Assembly (NCBI GenBank): GCA_016190465.1 | Contig: JACPQP010000439.1 | Location: 1 to 9,667, forward strand | Reading direction: 5' to 3' | DNA length: 9,667 nucleotides | Source of the DNA: Chloroflexota bacterium | GTDB taxonomy: Bacteria; Chloroflexota; UBA6077; FW602-bin22; JACPQP01 | Shown: positions 1 through 7,038 of the stretch, piece by piece | Layout of the letters: every line of letters starts with the position of its first letter | How positions within the stretch are numbered: the first letter of the stretch is position 1 | Notes under the pieces: model-generated | Told to the model about the DNA's origin: nothing | What the model saw: the letters and a program-made list of their open reading frames with translations, nothing else | The model's database searches: none | Position numbers and translations under genes: made by a program

Positions 1-683
1 CCCGCTTCCCCTTCCGCCGGCAGCCGCATCAGCCAGTCCACGAACCGAAACCAGTCCAGCACCTCCTCCCGCCGAAAGCCCCGCTCGTACAGCCCCCGCA
101 CCAGCGCCAGCTTCCACCGTCGCCGCTCCTGGTCGTCGCTCCGCGTCTCCCGCGTCTTCAGATGGGCCATCACCGCTACCGCGAACGGGTTCCGGCTCGC
201 CTCCAGCTCCGCCCAGCGCGACCGATAGTCCACCAGCTTCACCAGCGGGAACCGAATCCCGACCTCGCAGCCCCACAACTCGTAGGCAAAGCGGTCGGGA
301 CGCCAGCTCGCTCGGTCGTCGCCGAGCACGGCCAGGCTGGCCACCTGCCGATGGTGGCGATCGAACAAGCGATAGTTGTAGACGTACATCCGCTCGGCGA
401 AGTGGGCGTCCTCCTGGCCCTGGACCTCCACGTGCACCAGCACCCACGTCTCCTGACCGTCGCGGCGCCAGACCCTCGCCAGCTTGTCGACGAGACGTCG
501 GCCGAGTTCGGCGTCGCGCGCTATCTGCTGCAACTCCGTGTCCAGGAACTCGTGGCCGCGCTGCCAGTCGATGCCGGCGTGCGCGTGGGGGAAGAAGAAC
601 TCCAGGAACGGCGGGAAGTAGCGCTCCAGCGCCTCTTTCCAGGGGCTGTCAAAGTCGCTCTGGGTCTCGCTCACGTCGCTCAC
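1..683 (-). CDS. Rpn/YhgA-family PD-(D/E)XK nuclease (putative transposase-like), partial, runs off left edge
   Basis: Reading from a GTG at 683-681, the minus strand stays open for 227 codons to the window edge; the C-terminus is missing. Residues about 14-125 carry the signature of the widespread Rpn/YhgA/DUF4351-type proteins: PWKEALERYFPPFLEFFFP, IDWQRGHEFLDTEL, a DG...WVLVHVEVQGQ core (D75, E86, Q88 fitting a PD-(D/E)XK active site), FAERMYVYNYRLFDR and SLAVLGDD. Farther on are NPFAVAVMAHLKTRETR and a WFRFVDWLMRLP segment. Members of this family are cytosolic nucleases linked to recombination or transposition; their real role is mostly unknown. The start is chosen because the next GTG (674-672) gives nearly the same protein and no ATG lies upstream in frame; no strong ribosome-binding site is seen. 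A 49-bp palindrome lies just upstream. Family assignment is strong from motif recall; the nuclease activity is inferred. Confidence 0.85.
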   Translation of the reverse strand, partial: MSDVSETQSDFDSPWKEALERYFPPFLEFFFPHAHAGIDWQRGHEFLDTELQQIARDAELGRRLVDKLARVWRRDGQETWVLVHVEVQGQEDAHFAERMYVYNYRLFDRHHRQVASLAVLGDDRASWRPDRFAYELWGCEVGIRFPLVKLVDYRSRWAELEASRNPFAVAVMAHLKTRETRSDDQERRRWKLALVRGLYERGFRREEVLDWFRFVDWLMRLPAEGEA

Positions 684-694
684 CTTGCGCCGCC

Positions 695-743
695 CCCTCA
701 CCCCCGTCCCCTCTCCCAATGGGAGAAGGGACGGGGGTGAGGG
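695..743. repeat. Near-perfect palindrome (REP-like or terminator-like hairpin)
   Basis: Two 23-base arms (695-717 and 721-743) are inverted repeats with one mismatch, separated by the loop AAT. The left arm begins CCCTCACCCCCGTCCC and the right arm ends GACGGGGGTGAGGG. It lies between the end of the MATE gene and the start of the nuclease gene, both on the minus strand. There is no T-run next to it, so a classic intrinsic terminator is unlikely. Palindromes with CCCTCACCCC...CCCTCTCCC arms recur between genes in many GC-rich bacteria, so a REP-like dispersed element is the better reading (inference from recall). Confidence 0.75.
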
Positions 744-884
744 CCGCACACCTGCGGGTGTCCTACGCGGTGGGGAGACCTGCGCCAACCGAATCGCCTT
801 TCGGTGGCCAGTGATCGGCGCCCCCATCGCGGCCGGCATCCCCGTGACCGATATTGTAGCACGCTCTCACGGAGTGTCTTCGCC

Positions 885-2267
885 CTACACCGCGATCTCC
901 TGCCACTTGCCCCGCCGATAGCGGGCGATCAGCAGCGCGGTCTGGAGCGCGGCGTCGACCGCAAAGGCCAGATAGGCGCCCGGCAGGCCCAGGCCCAGGG
1001 TGATCGACAGCAGATAGGCAATCGGCAACCGGACCAGCCAGCCCGTGACGATGTTCACCAGCATCGGGTAGCGGGTATCGCCCGCTCCGCGGAGCGCCCC
1101 GGCGATCACCATTGGCGCCGCGAAGATCGGGATGCTGACCGCGCCGTAGCGCATGGCCACGATCCCCTCTTCGACCACCAGGGGATCGTCGGTGAAGAGG
1201 CGCAGCAGCGGCTCGCCGGTGAAGAAGAAGACGACCGCCATCGCCGTCATCCACGTGGCCGCCGATTGAACCGCGACCCAGGTCGCCTGGCGAGCCCGGT
1301 CAGGTGAACCGGCTCCCAGCGCCTGCCCGGTCAGCGCGGCCGCGGCGACCGAGAAGCCAAAGGCCGGAAGAAAGGAGATCGCGAGCGCGTTGAACGTGAT
1401 CCGCATCGTCGCGAACACGACCGTTCCCAGCGTGATGACGAGGGCGCTGTACACGACAAAGCTCCCACCCATCAGCAACTGGTCGAACCCCGCGGGGAGG
1501 CCGATGCGAACGATGCGCCGGATCCAGCCAGGATCCACCTGCCAATCATCACGGCTGGCGATCGTCAGCCCGTTGCGCCGGCGCAGCAGCGCGGCGAGCA
1601 GCAGCAGGCAACCCACAGAGCGAGCTGCCGCCGCCCCCCAGGCCGAGCCGACGGCGCCCAGCGCCGGCAGGCCAAGCTCGCCGAAGATCAGCACGTAGGC
1701 GACCGCCGCGTTGACGACGTTGATCAGGGCGGTGACAGCCATCGGCGTCCGAGTGTCGCCAGCGCCGCGCAGGCAGGCGCTGGTCACAAACATCATGACC
1801 ATGAAGACCATCGACAGGGAGGTGACGCGCAGGTAGTCTGCCCCGATGCGGGCGACCGCTGGCGCCGGTCCCAGGAGCGCCATAGCCACGTCGGCGGTCG
1901 ATAGCCCCAGCGCCATCACTGCCGAGCCAAGTAGCACTGCCAGCCAGATCGACTGCTTCGTCACGCGGCCGGCCGCGCCCGGATCGCCCGCGCCCGTGAA
2001 CCGGGCGACGAGCGCGGTGCTGCCAACGGCGAGGCCGCCAAAGACGCCGAAGCTCAGGAACAGGAACTGAGTCGCCGCCCCCACGCCGGCCACCGCCTCG
2101 TTGCCCAGCCGGGCCACCATGATCGTGTCGACGACTCCGAGCGCCGTCTGCAACGCGTTCTCGACGATGACCGGCCAGGCCAACGCATAGACGGTGCGCC
2201 ACGTCGACTGATGAGTGACCAGCGACGAGTGATCAGTCCCACGACCGTTGCCGGCCCGGTCACTCAC
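885..2267 (-). CDS. MATE family multidrug/Na+(H+)-coupled efflux transporter
   Basis: The 460-residue protein has the length and two-fold internal repeat of MATE exporters, which expel drugs or other organic cations across the inner membrane using a Na+ or H+ gradient. About twelve hydrophobic segments can be seen. Each half carries the family pattern: WPVIVENALQTALGVVDTIMVARLG with LRGAGDTRTPM in the first half, and GLPAGFDQLLMGGSFVVYS with LRGAGDTRYPM in the second. The start is a GTG at 2267-2265 that overlaps the TGA of the upstream oxidoreductase (GTGA, 4 bases), so translation is probably coupled. The first 22 residues are hydrophilic, lie before the conserved core, and are encoded partly by a short tandem repeat, so this N-terminal extension is probably not functional. 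The stop is TAG at 887-885. The substrate cannot be told; the pairing with a Gfo/Idh oxidoreductase may hint at a sugar-like or secondary metabolite, but this is weak. Confidence 0.95.
   Translation of the reverse strand: MSDRAGNGRGTDHSSLVTHQSTWRTVYALAWPVIVENALQTALGVVDTIMVARLGNEAVAGVGAATQFLFLSFGVFGGLAVGSTALVARFTGAGDPGAAGRVTKQSIWLAVLLGSAVMALGLSTADVAMALLGPAPAVARIGADYLRVTSLSMVFMVMMFVTSACLRGAGDTRTPMAVTALINVVNAAVAYVLIFGELGLPALGAVGSAWGAAAARSVGCLLLLAALLRRRNGLTIASRDDWQVDPGWIRRIVRIGLPAGFDQLLMGGSFVVYSALVITLGTVVFATMRITFNALAISFLPAFGFSVAAAALTGQALGAGSPDRARQATWVAVQSAATWMTAMAVVFFFTGEPLLRLFTDDPLVVEEGIVAMRYGAVSIPIFAAPMVIAGALRGAGDTRYPMLVNIVTGWLVRLPIAYLLSITLGLGLPGAYLAFAVDAALQTALLIARYRRGKWQEIAV
2210..2237. repeat. 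Two tandem ~14-bp units at the 5' end of the MATE gene
   Basis: GATGAGTGACCAGC (2210-2223) is followed directly by GACGAGTGATCAGT (2224-2237); 11 of the first 13 bases match. Related short words in the opposite orientation (TCACTCA, ACTCATC, ATCACTC) follow at about 2260-2287 across the junction of the oxidoreductase and MATE genes. The repeats encode residues of the poorly conserved MATE N-terminus. Confidence 0.6.
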
Positions 2268-3319
2268 GACTCATCGCCCATCACTCGCAAAGGCAGATCA
2301 ACCGGCTGCCCAGTCTGCTGGGAGAGGCGCATCGCCTGGACGATCTCGAGCGCCTTTCGCCCTTCGGCGCCGGAGAGCGCCGGTGGCCGCCCTTGGGCTA
2401 GCGCCTGGTAGAAGTCGCGGAACTCAGCGGTGTGGCCGACGAGTGAGATCCTGGCCGGGTCGCTCGAGGCGGCGCCGCGCTGCTCGGCCCGTTCGGCGTG
2501 GAGGTTCGCCTCGCCGCGCAGGAGCCAATCGATCGTGCCGAGCCCCTCGTTGAGGATGATCGAGCCGTTGGCGCCGTGCAGCTCGATGCGCTCGGGAAAG
2601 CCGGGGTAGAGCGCGGAGCTTCCCTCGACGACGCCAACCGCGCCATTGGCGAAGCGCAACAACCCCACGCCGAGGTCCTCGGCCTCGATCGCGTGGGCAA
2701 TGGTGGCGCAGTGGGCGACGATCCGCGCAACCGGTCCGGCAAACCAGCAGAGCAGGTCGATGGTGTGGATCGCCTGGTTGATGAGCGCACCACCACCCTC
2801 GAGATCGAGCTTGCCGCGCCAGCGACTCCCCTGATAGTACTCGGGTGCGCGCCACCACTTGACGGAGCAGTCGGCCAGGTAGAGCTGGCCGAGCCGGCCC
2901 GCGTCCAGCGCGTCTTTCACCTGGCGGGGGAGCGGCATGAACCGGTGCTGGAACATCGCCCCCAGTTGAACGCCCGCGCCCTGCGCCTCCGCGATGATGC
3001 GATCCGCTTCCTGGACGGTTCGGGCCATAGGCTTCTCGACCAGGATGTGCTTACCGGCTCGCGCCGCGGCGCGGGCGTGCAGCTCGTGGAGGTAGGGAGG
3101 CGTGCAGAGGTGAACCGCGTCGATCTCGGGATCAGCGACGAACTCGTCGAGCTGATGGTAGGCCCGGAGAATCGCCCATCGTCGCGCGAAGGCCGACGCC
3201 TTCTCGCCGCTGGATCCGAGCACCGCGACGACCCGTGCCTCCGGCACTTCGTGGAGCGCCTCGGCGTGCATCGCCGCACTCATCCCGGTCCCGATCAGCC
3301 CGACGCCAAAACGGTGCAT
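2264..3319 (-). CDS. Gfo/Idh/MocA family NAD(P)-dependent oxidoreductase
   Basis: This is a 351-residue protein of normal family length. Residues 5-13 (GVGLIGTGM) form the N-terminal Rossmann dinucleotide-binding loop. CTPPYLH lies at 72-78. The EKPMA motif at 95-99 carries the conserved lysine K96. GGGALINQAIHTIDLL holds the probable catalytic H185 and D188. The C-terminal alpha/beta domain follows (residues about 125-340). The family oxidises or reduces sugars, inositols and related cyclic compounds; the exact substrate is not readable here. The ATG at 3319-3317 is chosen because AGGAG stands 7 bases before it and the Rossmann motif starts at residue 5. The frame stays open for another 516 bases upstream, but that stretch is the antisense/overlap of the cyclase and reads as low-complexity arginine-rich sequence. 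It overlaps the downstream MATE gene by 4 bases, so the two probably form one transcript. Confidence 0.93.
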   Translation of the reverse strand: MHRFGVGLIGTGMSAAMHAEALHEVPEARVVAVLGSSGEKASAFARRWAILRAYHQLDEFVADPEIDAVHLCTPPYLHELHARAAARAGKHILVEKPMARTVQEADRIIAEAQGAGVQLGAMFQHRFMPLPRQVKDALDAGRLGQLYLADCSVKWWRAPEYYQGSRWRGKLDLEGGGALINQAIHTIDLLCWFAGPVARIVAHCATIAHAIEAEDLGVGLLRFANGAVGVVEGSSALYPGFPERIELHGANGSIILNEGLGTIDWLLRGEANLHAERAEQRGAASSDPARISLVGHTAEFRDFYQALAQGRPPALSGAEGRKALEIVQAMRLSQQTGQPVDLPLRVMGDES

Positions 3320-3506
3320 GCTCACTCTCCTGCTTCCAGGTACCCGCGCGGGCACTGACTCACTTCTTGTATCGATTGCGTCTGCGGCGGCCTGCCGCAA
3401 CCCGTGCGCAATGCCGGGGGCGGGGCCTCTGGCCCGCGTCCGGACGAGAGTGCTGCCCGGGTGCCGTCCATCGACGGCAACAAGACCTCGCCAGCCACCA
3501 CTGGTA
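3320..3506. other. Intergenic leader upstream of the oxidoreductase-MATE pair
   Basis: This gap separates the end of the displaced cyclase C-terminus (3507) from the oxidoreductase start. It presumably holds the promoter of the two-gene unit, but I find no convincing -35/-10 pair on the minus strand. It contains a 10-bp self-complementary CCCGCGCGGG at 3343-3352 and a small GGGCC-TCT-GGCCC hairpin at 3423-3435 with no T-run. Nothing else is recognisable. Confidence 0.4.
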
Positions 3507-3633
3507 CTACGGCGCTGTGGGCACGTCGGGCGCCCGCAGACGATACACCGGCACCAGCGCGTCGAACCCCTTGGCGCGGATGAGAGGCGCGGCCGGCGCG
3601 CCCGCGGCCCCAGGGCCAGCCCTAGTGAGCCGG
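3507..3633 (-). pseudogene. Frame-displaced C-terminal remnant of the class III cyclase
   Basis: Downstream of the cyclase's TAG (3636-3634) the family's usual C-terminal end is still present but in other frames. In the +1 frame, the minus strand reads IRAKGFDALVPVYRLRAP and ends at TAG 3509-3507; a KGF...PVPVYRL tail is characteristic of bacterial class III cyclases. Between it and the intact part, a third frame reads YRNAVAGSLGLALGP, also plausible cyclase sequence. Two single-base deletions, or one insertion if the middle segment is chance, would explain this. The likely second break lies in a very GC-rich run near 3575-3605. Confidence 0.7.
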
Positions 3634-5136
3634 CTACGGCGTTCCGGTAGGTCCATCCAGCAGGATCGTGCCCGCCGGGGCCCGGGCGGTGAGACACGCC
3701 GCCAGGTTCACCGCGGCCCCGATGACGGTGTGCTCCAGTCGCTTGGCAGACCCGATATTGCCGACGACTACCTCGCCGGTCGCGATGCCCACGCCGATCC
3801 CCAGAGCCTCCGAAAGCCCGTACTGGCGCCGCCACTCCGCGAGGAGGGAAGCGAACGCTCGCTGCATCGCCGCGGCGGCCCCCACTGCCCGCAGTGGATC
3901 GTCGTCGTGGGCCTCCGGCGCCCCGAAGAAGCCCAGCACGGCGTCCCCCTCGAACTTGTCGATGGTGCCCTCATGATCGAAAAGGATGTCCGTCATTCGG
4001 CCAAGGTACTGATTGAGCAGACGAACCATGACTTCCGGATCGACACGGTTGATCAGTTCGGTGCTCCCCCGCATGTCCACCATCAGGACGGATACGGGCA
4101 GACGCGTTCCCTCCAGCGCAGGTCGCGTGCTGCCAGCGATGAGCCGCTCGGCCACCGTGGGCGCCAGATACTGCTCCAACATCCCACGCAGCCGAAACTG
4201 CTCCTGCCGCTGTGCCAGAAAACCCTCGACCAGACGGCTGTTCTCCAGGACGATAGCCACCTGGTTCGCCAGGAACTCGAGCAGAGCGCGATCGTCGCCA
4301 TCGAACCGGCGCGCCCGCGGCTCACGCCGCAACCAGATGGCCCCGATCAGCTCGGCCCCGTAGCGCACCGGGACGACCATCTCGCGCCCAGCATCGACGG
4401 ACCACTCCGGAGCCGCCAGCCGGACCAGAACCTCGGACTCGGGCTCAACCGTCTGGGGATCGGTTGCCGGATCCAACCGTCCCGCGTACCTTGCCGCGAC
4501 CCGCCAGCAGCCACCGGCTACCAGCCCGAGGGCGATCTCGGCGGCGTCGAGTGCGCTGGCGATCCATTCCAGCAGGAAGCGGTGCAGCCGTCGGGCGGTG
4601 GGGCGGGCGGCGCCGCCAAGGGCGATCTCGTTGGCCACGGCCAGGGCCTGCACCTTGCGTCTCAGCTCGTCGGCGGTCAGTTGCAGGGCGTGCAGCAGCT
4701 TCATTTCGTGCAAGTGGGGTAGAGCGTTGGCGACGATGGTCTCCAGCAACGTCCGGTCGTCGGCCGTGTAAAGCGCCCCTGTGAGGCGGGGACCAAGGGC
4801 GACGGCGCCGTGAGTGGAGGCATCGATCCGGAAGGGGAGGCAAACCTCCATTCCGGCCGTGGCTTGCCAGGACTCTCCGCCGCCACCGAGGAGGTAGGCC
4901 TGGGCCAAAGCGCGCTCGGACAGGTCGTCATCCCCCGACAGCCCCCGCGAGGAGACCGCTTGCAGCCGGCCTTCGGCATCGCCGGCGAACCCGATCCCCC
5001 GTGTGGCACCGAAGGTCCCCATCAGCACCGAGAGGATGACGCGCAGCATATCGCCGACCGTATGGGTGTGCGCGCACGCTCGGCCGATCTCGTAGAGCGT
5101 CTCCAGTTGTAAAGAGGCGACGTTCCAGATCCTCAA
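3634..5136 (-). CDS. GAF-GAF class III adenylate cyclase (class IIIb type), both ends disturbed by frameshifts
   Basis: The 500-residue open frame holds two GAF-like sensor domains (about 15-145 and 165-300), a linker helix (about 300-325) and a class III nucleotide cyclase domain (about 345-500). Visible catalytic residues are metal-binding D354 (LMVDMRGST) and D398 (FEGDAVLGFFG), with adenine-recognising K394 (TIDKFEGD) and T470 (HTVIG) in place of Asp, which is the class IIIb pattern. The transition-state Asn is N477, but the Arg expected four residues later is Cys (C481, codon TGT at 3696-3694). The frame stops after LLDGPTGTP, before the usual C-terminal strand, which continues out of frame down to 3507. 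The TTG start (5136) has no good ribosome-binding site. An ATG at 5149, overlapping the STAS stop as ATGA, would give DLERRLLQLETLYEIGRA if one T were absent near 5111-5113, so the native start is probably there. As read, activity is doubtful. Confidence 0.85.
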   Translation of the reverse strand: MRIWNVASLQLETLYEIGRACAHTHTVGDMLRVILSVLMGTFGATRGIGFAGDAEGRLQAVSSRGLSGDDDLSERALAQAYLLGGGGESWQATAGMEVCLPFRIDASTHGAVALGPRLTGALYTADDRTLLETIVANALPHLHEMKLLHALQLTADELRRKVQALAVANEIALGGAARPTARRLHRFLLEWIASALDAAEIALGLVAGGCWRVAARYAGRLDPATDPQTVEPESEVLVRLAAPEWSVDAGREMVVPVRYGAELIGAIWLRREPRARRFDGDDRALLEFLANQVAIVLENSRLVEGFLAQRQEQFRLRGMLEQYLAPTVAERLIAGSTRPALEGTRLPVSVLMVDMRGSTELINRVDPEVMVRLLNQYLGRMTDILFDHEGTIDKFEGDAVLGFFGAPEAHDDDPLRAVGAAAAMQRAFASLLAEWRRQYGLSEALGIGVGIATGEVVVGNIGSAKRLEHTVIGAAVNLAACLTARAPAGTILLDGPTGTP

Positions 5137-5145
5137 CGGACATAC

Positions 5146-5499
5146 TCATCGGCTGTCGATCGACTGGCGCGCCGCGTCTTCGGAGTCGAAGATCGGGACA
5201 TACCGGGCAAGCCCCATGATGTGAAAGACCTTCCGGTAGTGGGGCGTCAGCCCGGTGATCAAGAGGCACTGGTCGGCCTTGCGGGTCTCAGTGAGAACGC
5301 CGATGATGATGGCGATGCCAGCGCTGTTGAGGTGGTCTACTCCCGAGAAGTTGAGCAAGATGTTCTTCGCGCCTCGCTCTGAGACCTGGCGGTAGGCGCT
5401 GTTGATCGCGTCGTCGGCGAAAGTGGTCACCTCACCCCGGAGATCGATGACGGTCAGGAGAGGGGTTTCCCGCAGGGTCGCCCGCGCCTCATTCGCCAT
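5146..5499 (-). CDS. STAS-domain anti-sigma factor antagonist (RsbV/SpoIIAA-like)
   Basis: The protein is a single STAS domain of 117 residues, the usual size for an anti-anti-sigma factor. It begins with beta strands (TVIDLRGEVTTF), has the helix DAINSAYRQVSERG and the strand NILLNFSGV, and carries the conserved phospho-site segment HLNSAGIAIIIG, with S59 as the predicted phosphorylated serine. In its family the unphosphorylated form binds the RsbW-type anti-sigma kinase and frees its partner; the kinase phosphorylates S59 and a PP2C phosphatase resets it. Here both partners lie just upstream (5622-6083 and 6193-7491). The ATG at 5499 is preceded by GAGGAG with about 7-8 bases of spacing. 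The stop TGA (5148-5146) overlaps an ATG in ATGA, which is the probable native start of the downstream cyclase. The sequence is intact. Confidence 0.93.
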   Translation of the reverse strand: MANEARATLRETPLLTVIDLRGEVTTFADDAINSAYRQVSERGAKNILLNFSGVDHLNSAGIAIIIGVLTETRKADQCLLITGLTPHYRKVFHIMGLARYVPIFDSEDAARQSIDSR

Positions 5500-5533
5500 A
5501 GCGCCTCTCCTCGTGTCGTTCGGTTGGTCGTCA

Positions 5534-5610
5534 GCGTTCAGCCGTCAGCCCGAGGTCTGGGGTTGCGGGGTCGGAAACCGCAGATGCACGCCGATCGGAT
5601 GGCTGAACGC
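5534..5610. repeat. 10-bp inverted repeat spanning the RsbW-STAS intergenic gap
   Basis: GCGTTCAGCC (5534-5543) and its exact complement GGCTGAACGC (5601-5610) bound a 57-bp interior. The left arm sits among short direct repeats (GTCAGC, GTTCAGC, CGTCAGC; 5530-5549). The right arm lies in a smaller hairpin with CGGATG and CATCCG stems. The 122-base gap holds no gene. It may be a tiny non-autonomous element, an attenuating hairpin or chance. Confidence 0.4.
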
Positions 5611-5621
5611 ATCCGGTTACT

Positions 5622-6083
5622 CTACGGCTCAAGGTGGATGACCATGCGCACGAGGTTGCCCTCGCTGGTGGAGGTGAACTCCACCTCATCCACCAGAGAT
5701 CGGATCAGGAAGGTGCCCCAGCCCCGGGTGTTGGAGAGACCGGTCAGCTTGTCCTCCAGGCTTGGCGCGCCGACGGCCTCGGCCGGCGGGAACGGCGTCG
5801 ACGACCGGTCGCGAACGTTGATCTCCAGTTTCTCCCCTTCCGGCACCAGGACGATGAGGACCCTCTGGGAAGCATCCAGCGAGTTGCCGTGCTCGATGGC
5901 GTTGAGCGTCGCCTCGGCCACGGCGGTCTTGATGTCCTCGATGCGATCAGCCGGGAATCCCATGCACCGGGCCACACTCGCGGCCACGTCCATCGCCGCG
6001 CGCTCCCACCCCAGATCGCTGGGGATGCCTAGCTCAATCGTGCGGTTACGTCGCCGTTTCGCGGTGGGCTTCCCGCTGACCAT
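5622..6083 (-). CDS. RsbW/SpoIIAB-like anti-sigma regulatory factor (HATPase_c serine kinase)
   Basis: This is a 153-residue GHKL/HATPase_c protein of the usual RsbW size. The N-box is EATLNAIEHGN, with E57, N61 and E64-H65-G66. The ADP-binding D-box is NVRDRSS (D92), less glycine-rich than the common DxGxG form. The G2 box is RGWGTFLIRSLVDEVEF (120-136), where family members usually read RGLGLFLI. Such proteins bind a sigma factor or other target and phosphorylate the STAS antagonist; the STAS gene follows after 122 bases. The ATG at 6083-6081 is preferred because GGGGGAAGGGTGGGGAAG stands directly before it. The frame stays open back to a TTG at 6206 inside the phosphatase gene, but that extension is not family-like. 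About 109 bases separate it from the phosphatase stop. The gene looks intact. Confidence 0.9.
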   Translation of the reverse strand: MVSGKPTAKRRRNRTIELGIPSDLGWERAAMDVAASVARCMGFPADRIEDIKTAVAEATLNAIEHGNSLDASQRVLIVLVPEGEKLEINVRDRSSTPFPPAEAVGAPSLEDKLTGLSNTRGWGTFLIRSLVDEVEFTSTSEGNLVRMVIHLEP

Positions 6084-6192
6084 CTTCCCCACCCTTCCCC
6101 CGATCAGGCTCTCTCCCCAACCCGCCTCTCTGGCCGAGAGAATACACCACGGCACTGTCGGGAGCAAGGGTCCGGGTCGGGGTGTCCACGAG

Positions 6193-7038
6193 TCATCGAG
6201 GGGCAACGTGAGGCACGCGCAGCACGACCAGGGTCATGTCATCGTGCGACGGAGCTTCGCCGGCCCAGGCGCTCAGATCCGACCACAGTCCGGCCGCCAC
6301 GCCCTCGGCGTCGGCCGCCCGGCAAGCCCACAGCGCAGCCGATTCTGCCAACCGCTCGAAACCAAAGAGCTCTCCCGTCGCCACTTCGGCCTGTCGCTTC
6401 TCGCCGTGCGCGCCTCGCTCCGTCCCCGTCACGCGAGCCGGCGCATCGGTCAGGCCGTCGGACGCAAACACCACCACATCGCCCGGCTGAAGGTCGATCA
6501 CCAGCTCGCCATACTGCCCATCGGGCAGAACTCCCAGCGGCAATCGCTCACCCGGCGGCTCCACCTCGACGGCGCGGCCGGCCCGGCACAGCAGCGGTGG
6601 CACCTGGGCAGCATTCGCCAGACGAAGTCGGGGCACCGAATGACCGTTTGCGCCGCCACCGGGCGGCTCGACCACCGCCAGCGCGCAGACGACGAAGTCC
6701 TTTCGGCCCACGTCCCGGTGCAGGAGCCCACCCACCACCCGCATCGTCGCCGCCGGTGACGGCAGATCGGTGCGGAACTCGCCTCCCGCCGGCCTCGAGG
6801 CGAGCATTTGCCCTGCGGGTTGAGCGACCGCCCGAAGCGCGGTGCGAGCCAGAGCCATCACCAGCGCCGCACCGATGCTCTTGCCGGCCATGTCGCCGAC
6901 GGCGATCCGAACCGGCACCAGCGGCCCTGCGGGCGCTTCCGGGTCTCCATCGGCCAGCGCACCGCCCGCCAGGGGGAACAAATCGTAGAAGTCGCCGCTG
7001 GTTTGCCGGGCTGGACGAAAGCGCGCCGCGATCTCCAT
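6193..7038 (-). CDS. PP2C/SpoIIE-family serine phosphatase domain, 3' part of an amber-interrupted gene
   Basis: The 281-residue open frame is a nearly full PP2C-type SpoIIE domain, which in partner switches dephosphorylates the STAS antagonist. All metal-binding motifs are visible: SGDFYD (D16), GDMAGKSIGAAL (D49, with the usual AGKG changed to AGKS), ASDGLTDA (D194) and HDDMT (D266, D267). LANAAQVPPLL replaces the common ANAGHNPPLL. The ATG at 7038 is the only start codon between the upstream TAG and the domain. However, the 28 in-frame codons before it read as the conserved N-terminal part of the family (ELARAREIQERLLP), so the true protein started farther up and is cut by TAG at 7125-7123. 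A truncated but possibly active phosphatase could still be made if translation restarts at 7038; no clear ribosome-binding site is seen there. RsbW and STAS follow in the same direction. Confidence 0.88.
   Translation of the reverse strand: MEIAARFRPARQTSGDFYDLFPLAGGALADGDPEAPAGPLVPVRIAVGDMAGKSIGAALVMALARTALRAVAQPAGQMLASRPAGGEFRTDLPSPAATMRVVGGLLHRDVGRKDFVVCALAVVEPPGGGANGHSVPRLRLANAAQVPPLLCRAGRAVEVEPPGERLPLGVLPDGQYGELVIDLQPGDVVVFASDGLTDAPARVTGTERGAHGEKRQAEVATGELFGFERLAESAALWACRAADAEGVAAGLWSDLSAWAGEAPSHDDMTLVVLRVPHVAPR

Noticed and set aside
851..860. TACAAT-like -10 on the minus strand upstream of the nuclease gene
   Set aside because: No -35 resembling the consensus is found at the proper distance (GAAGAC only).
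3423..3435. GGGCC-TCT-GGCCC hairpin as a terminator
   Set aside because: The stem is only five base pairs and no T-run follows on either strand.
3320..3835. 172-codon N-terminal extension of the oxidoreductase open frame
   Set aside because: It overlaps the cyclase coding region and reads as arginine/glycine-rich low-complexity sequence; the Rossmann motif begins just after the ATG at 3319, which has a good ribosome-binding site.
3235..4722. 495-codon plus-strand open frame
   Set aside because: It is antisense to the cyclase and oxidoreductase, has no recognisable domain, and is the kind of long shadow frame common in GC-rich DNA.
5524..6759. 411-codon plus-strand open frame
   Set aside because: It is antisense to the RsbW and phosphatase genes, whose motifs are unmistakable; its translation is low-complexity.
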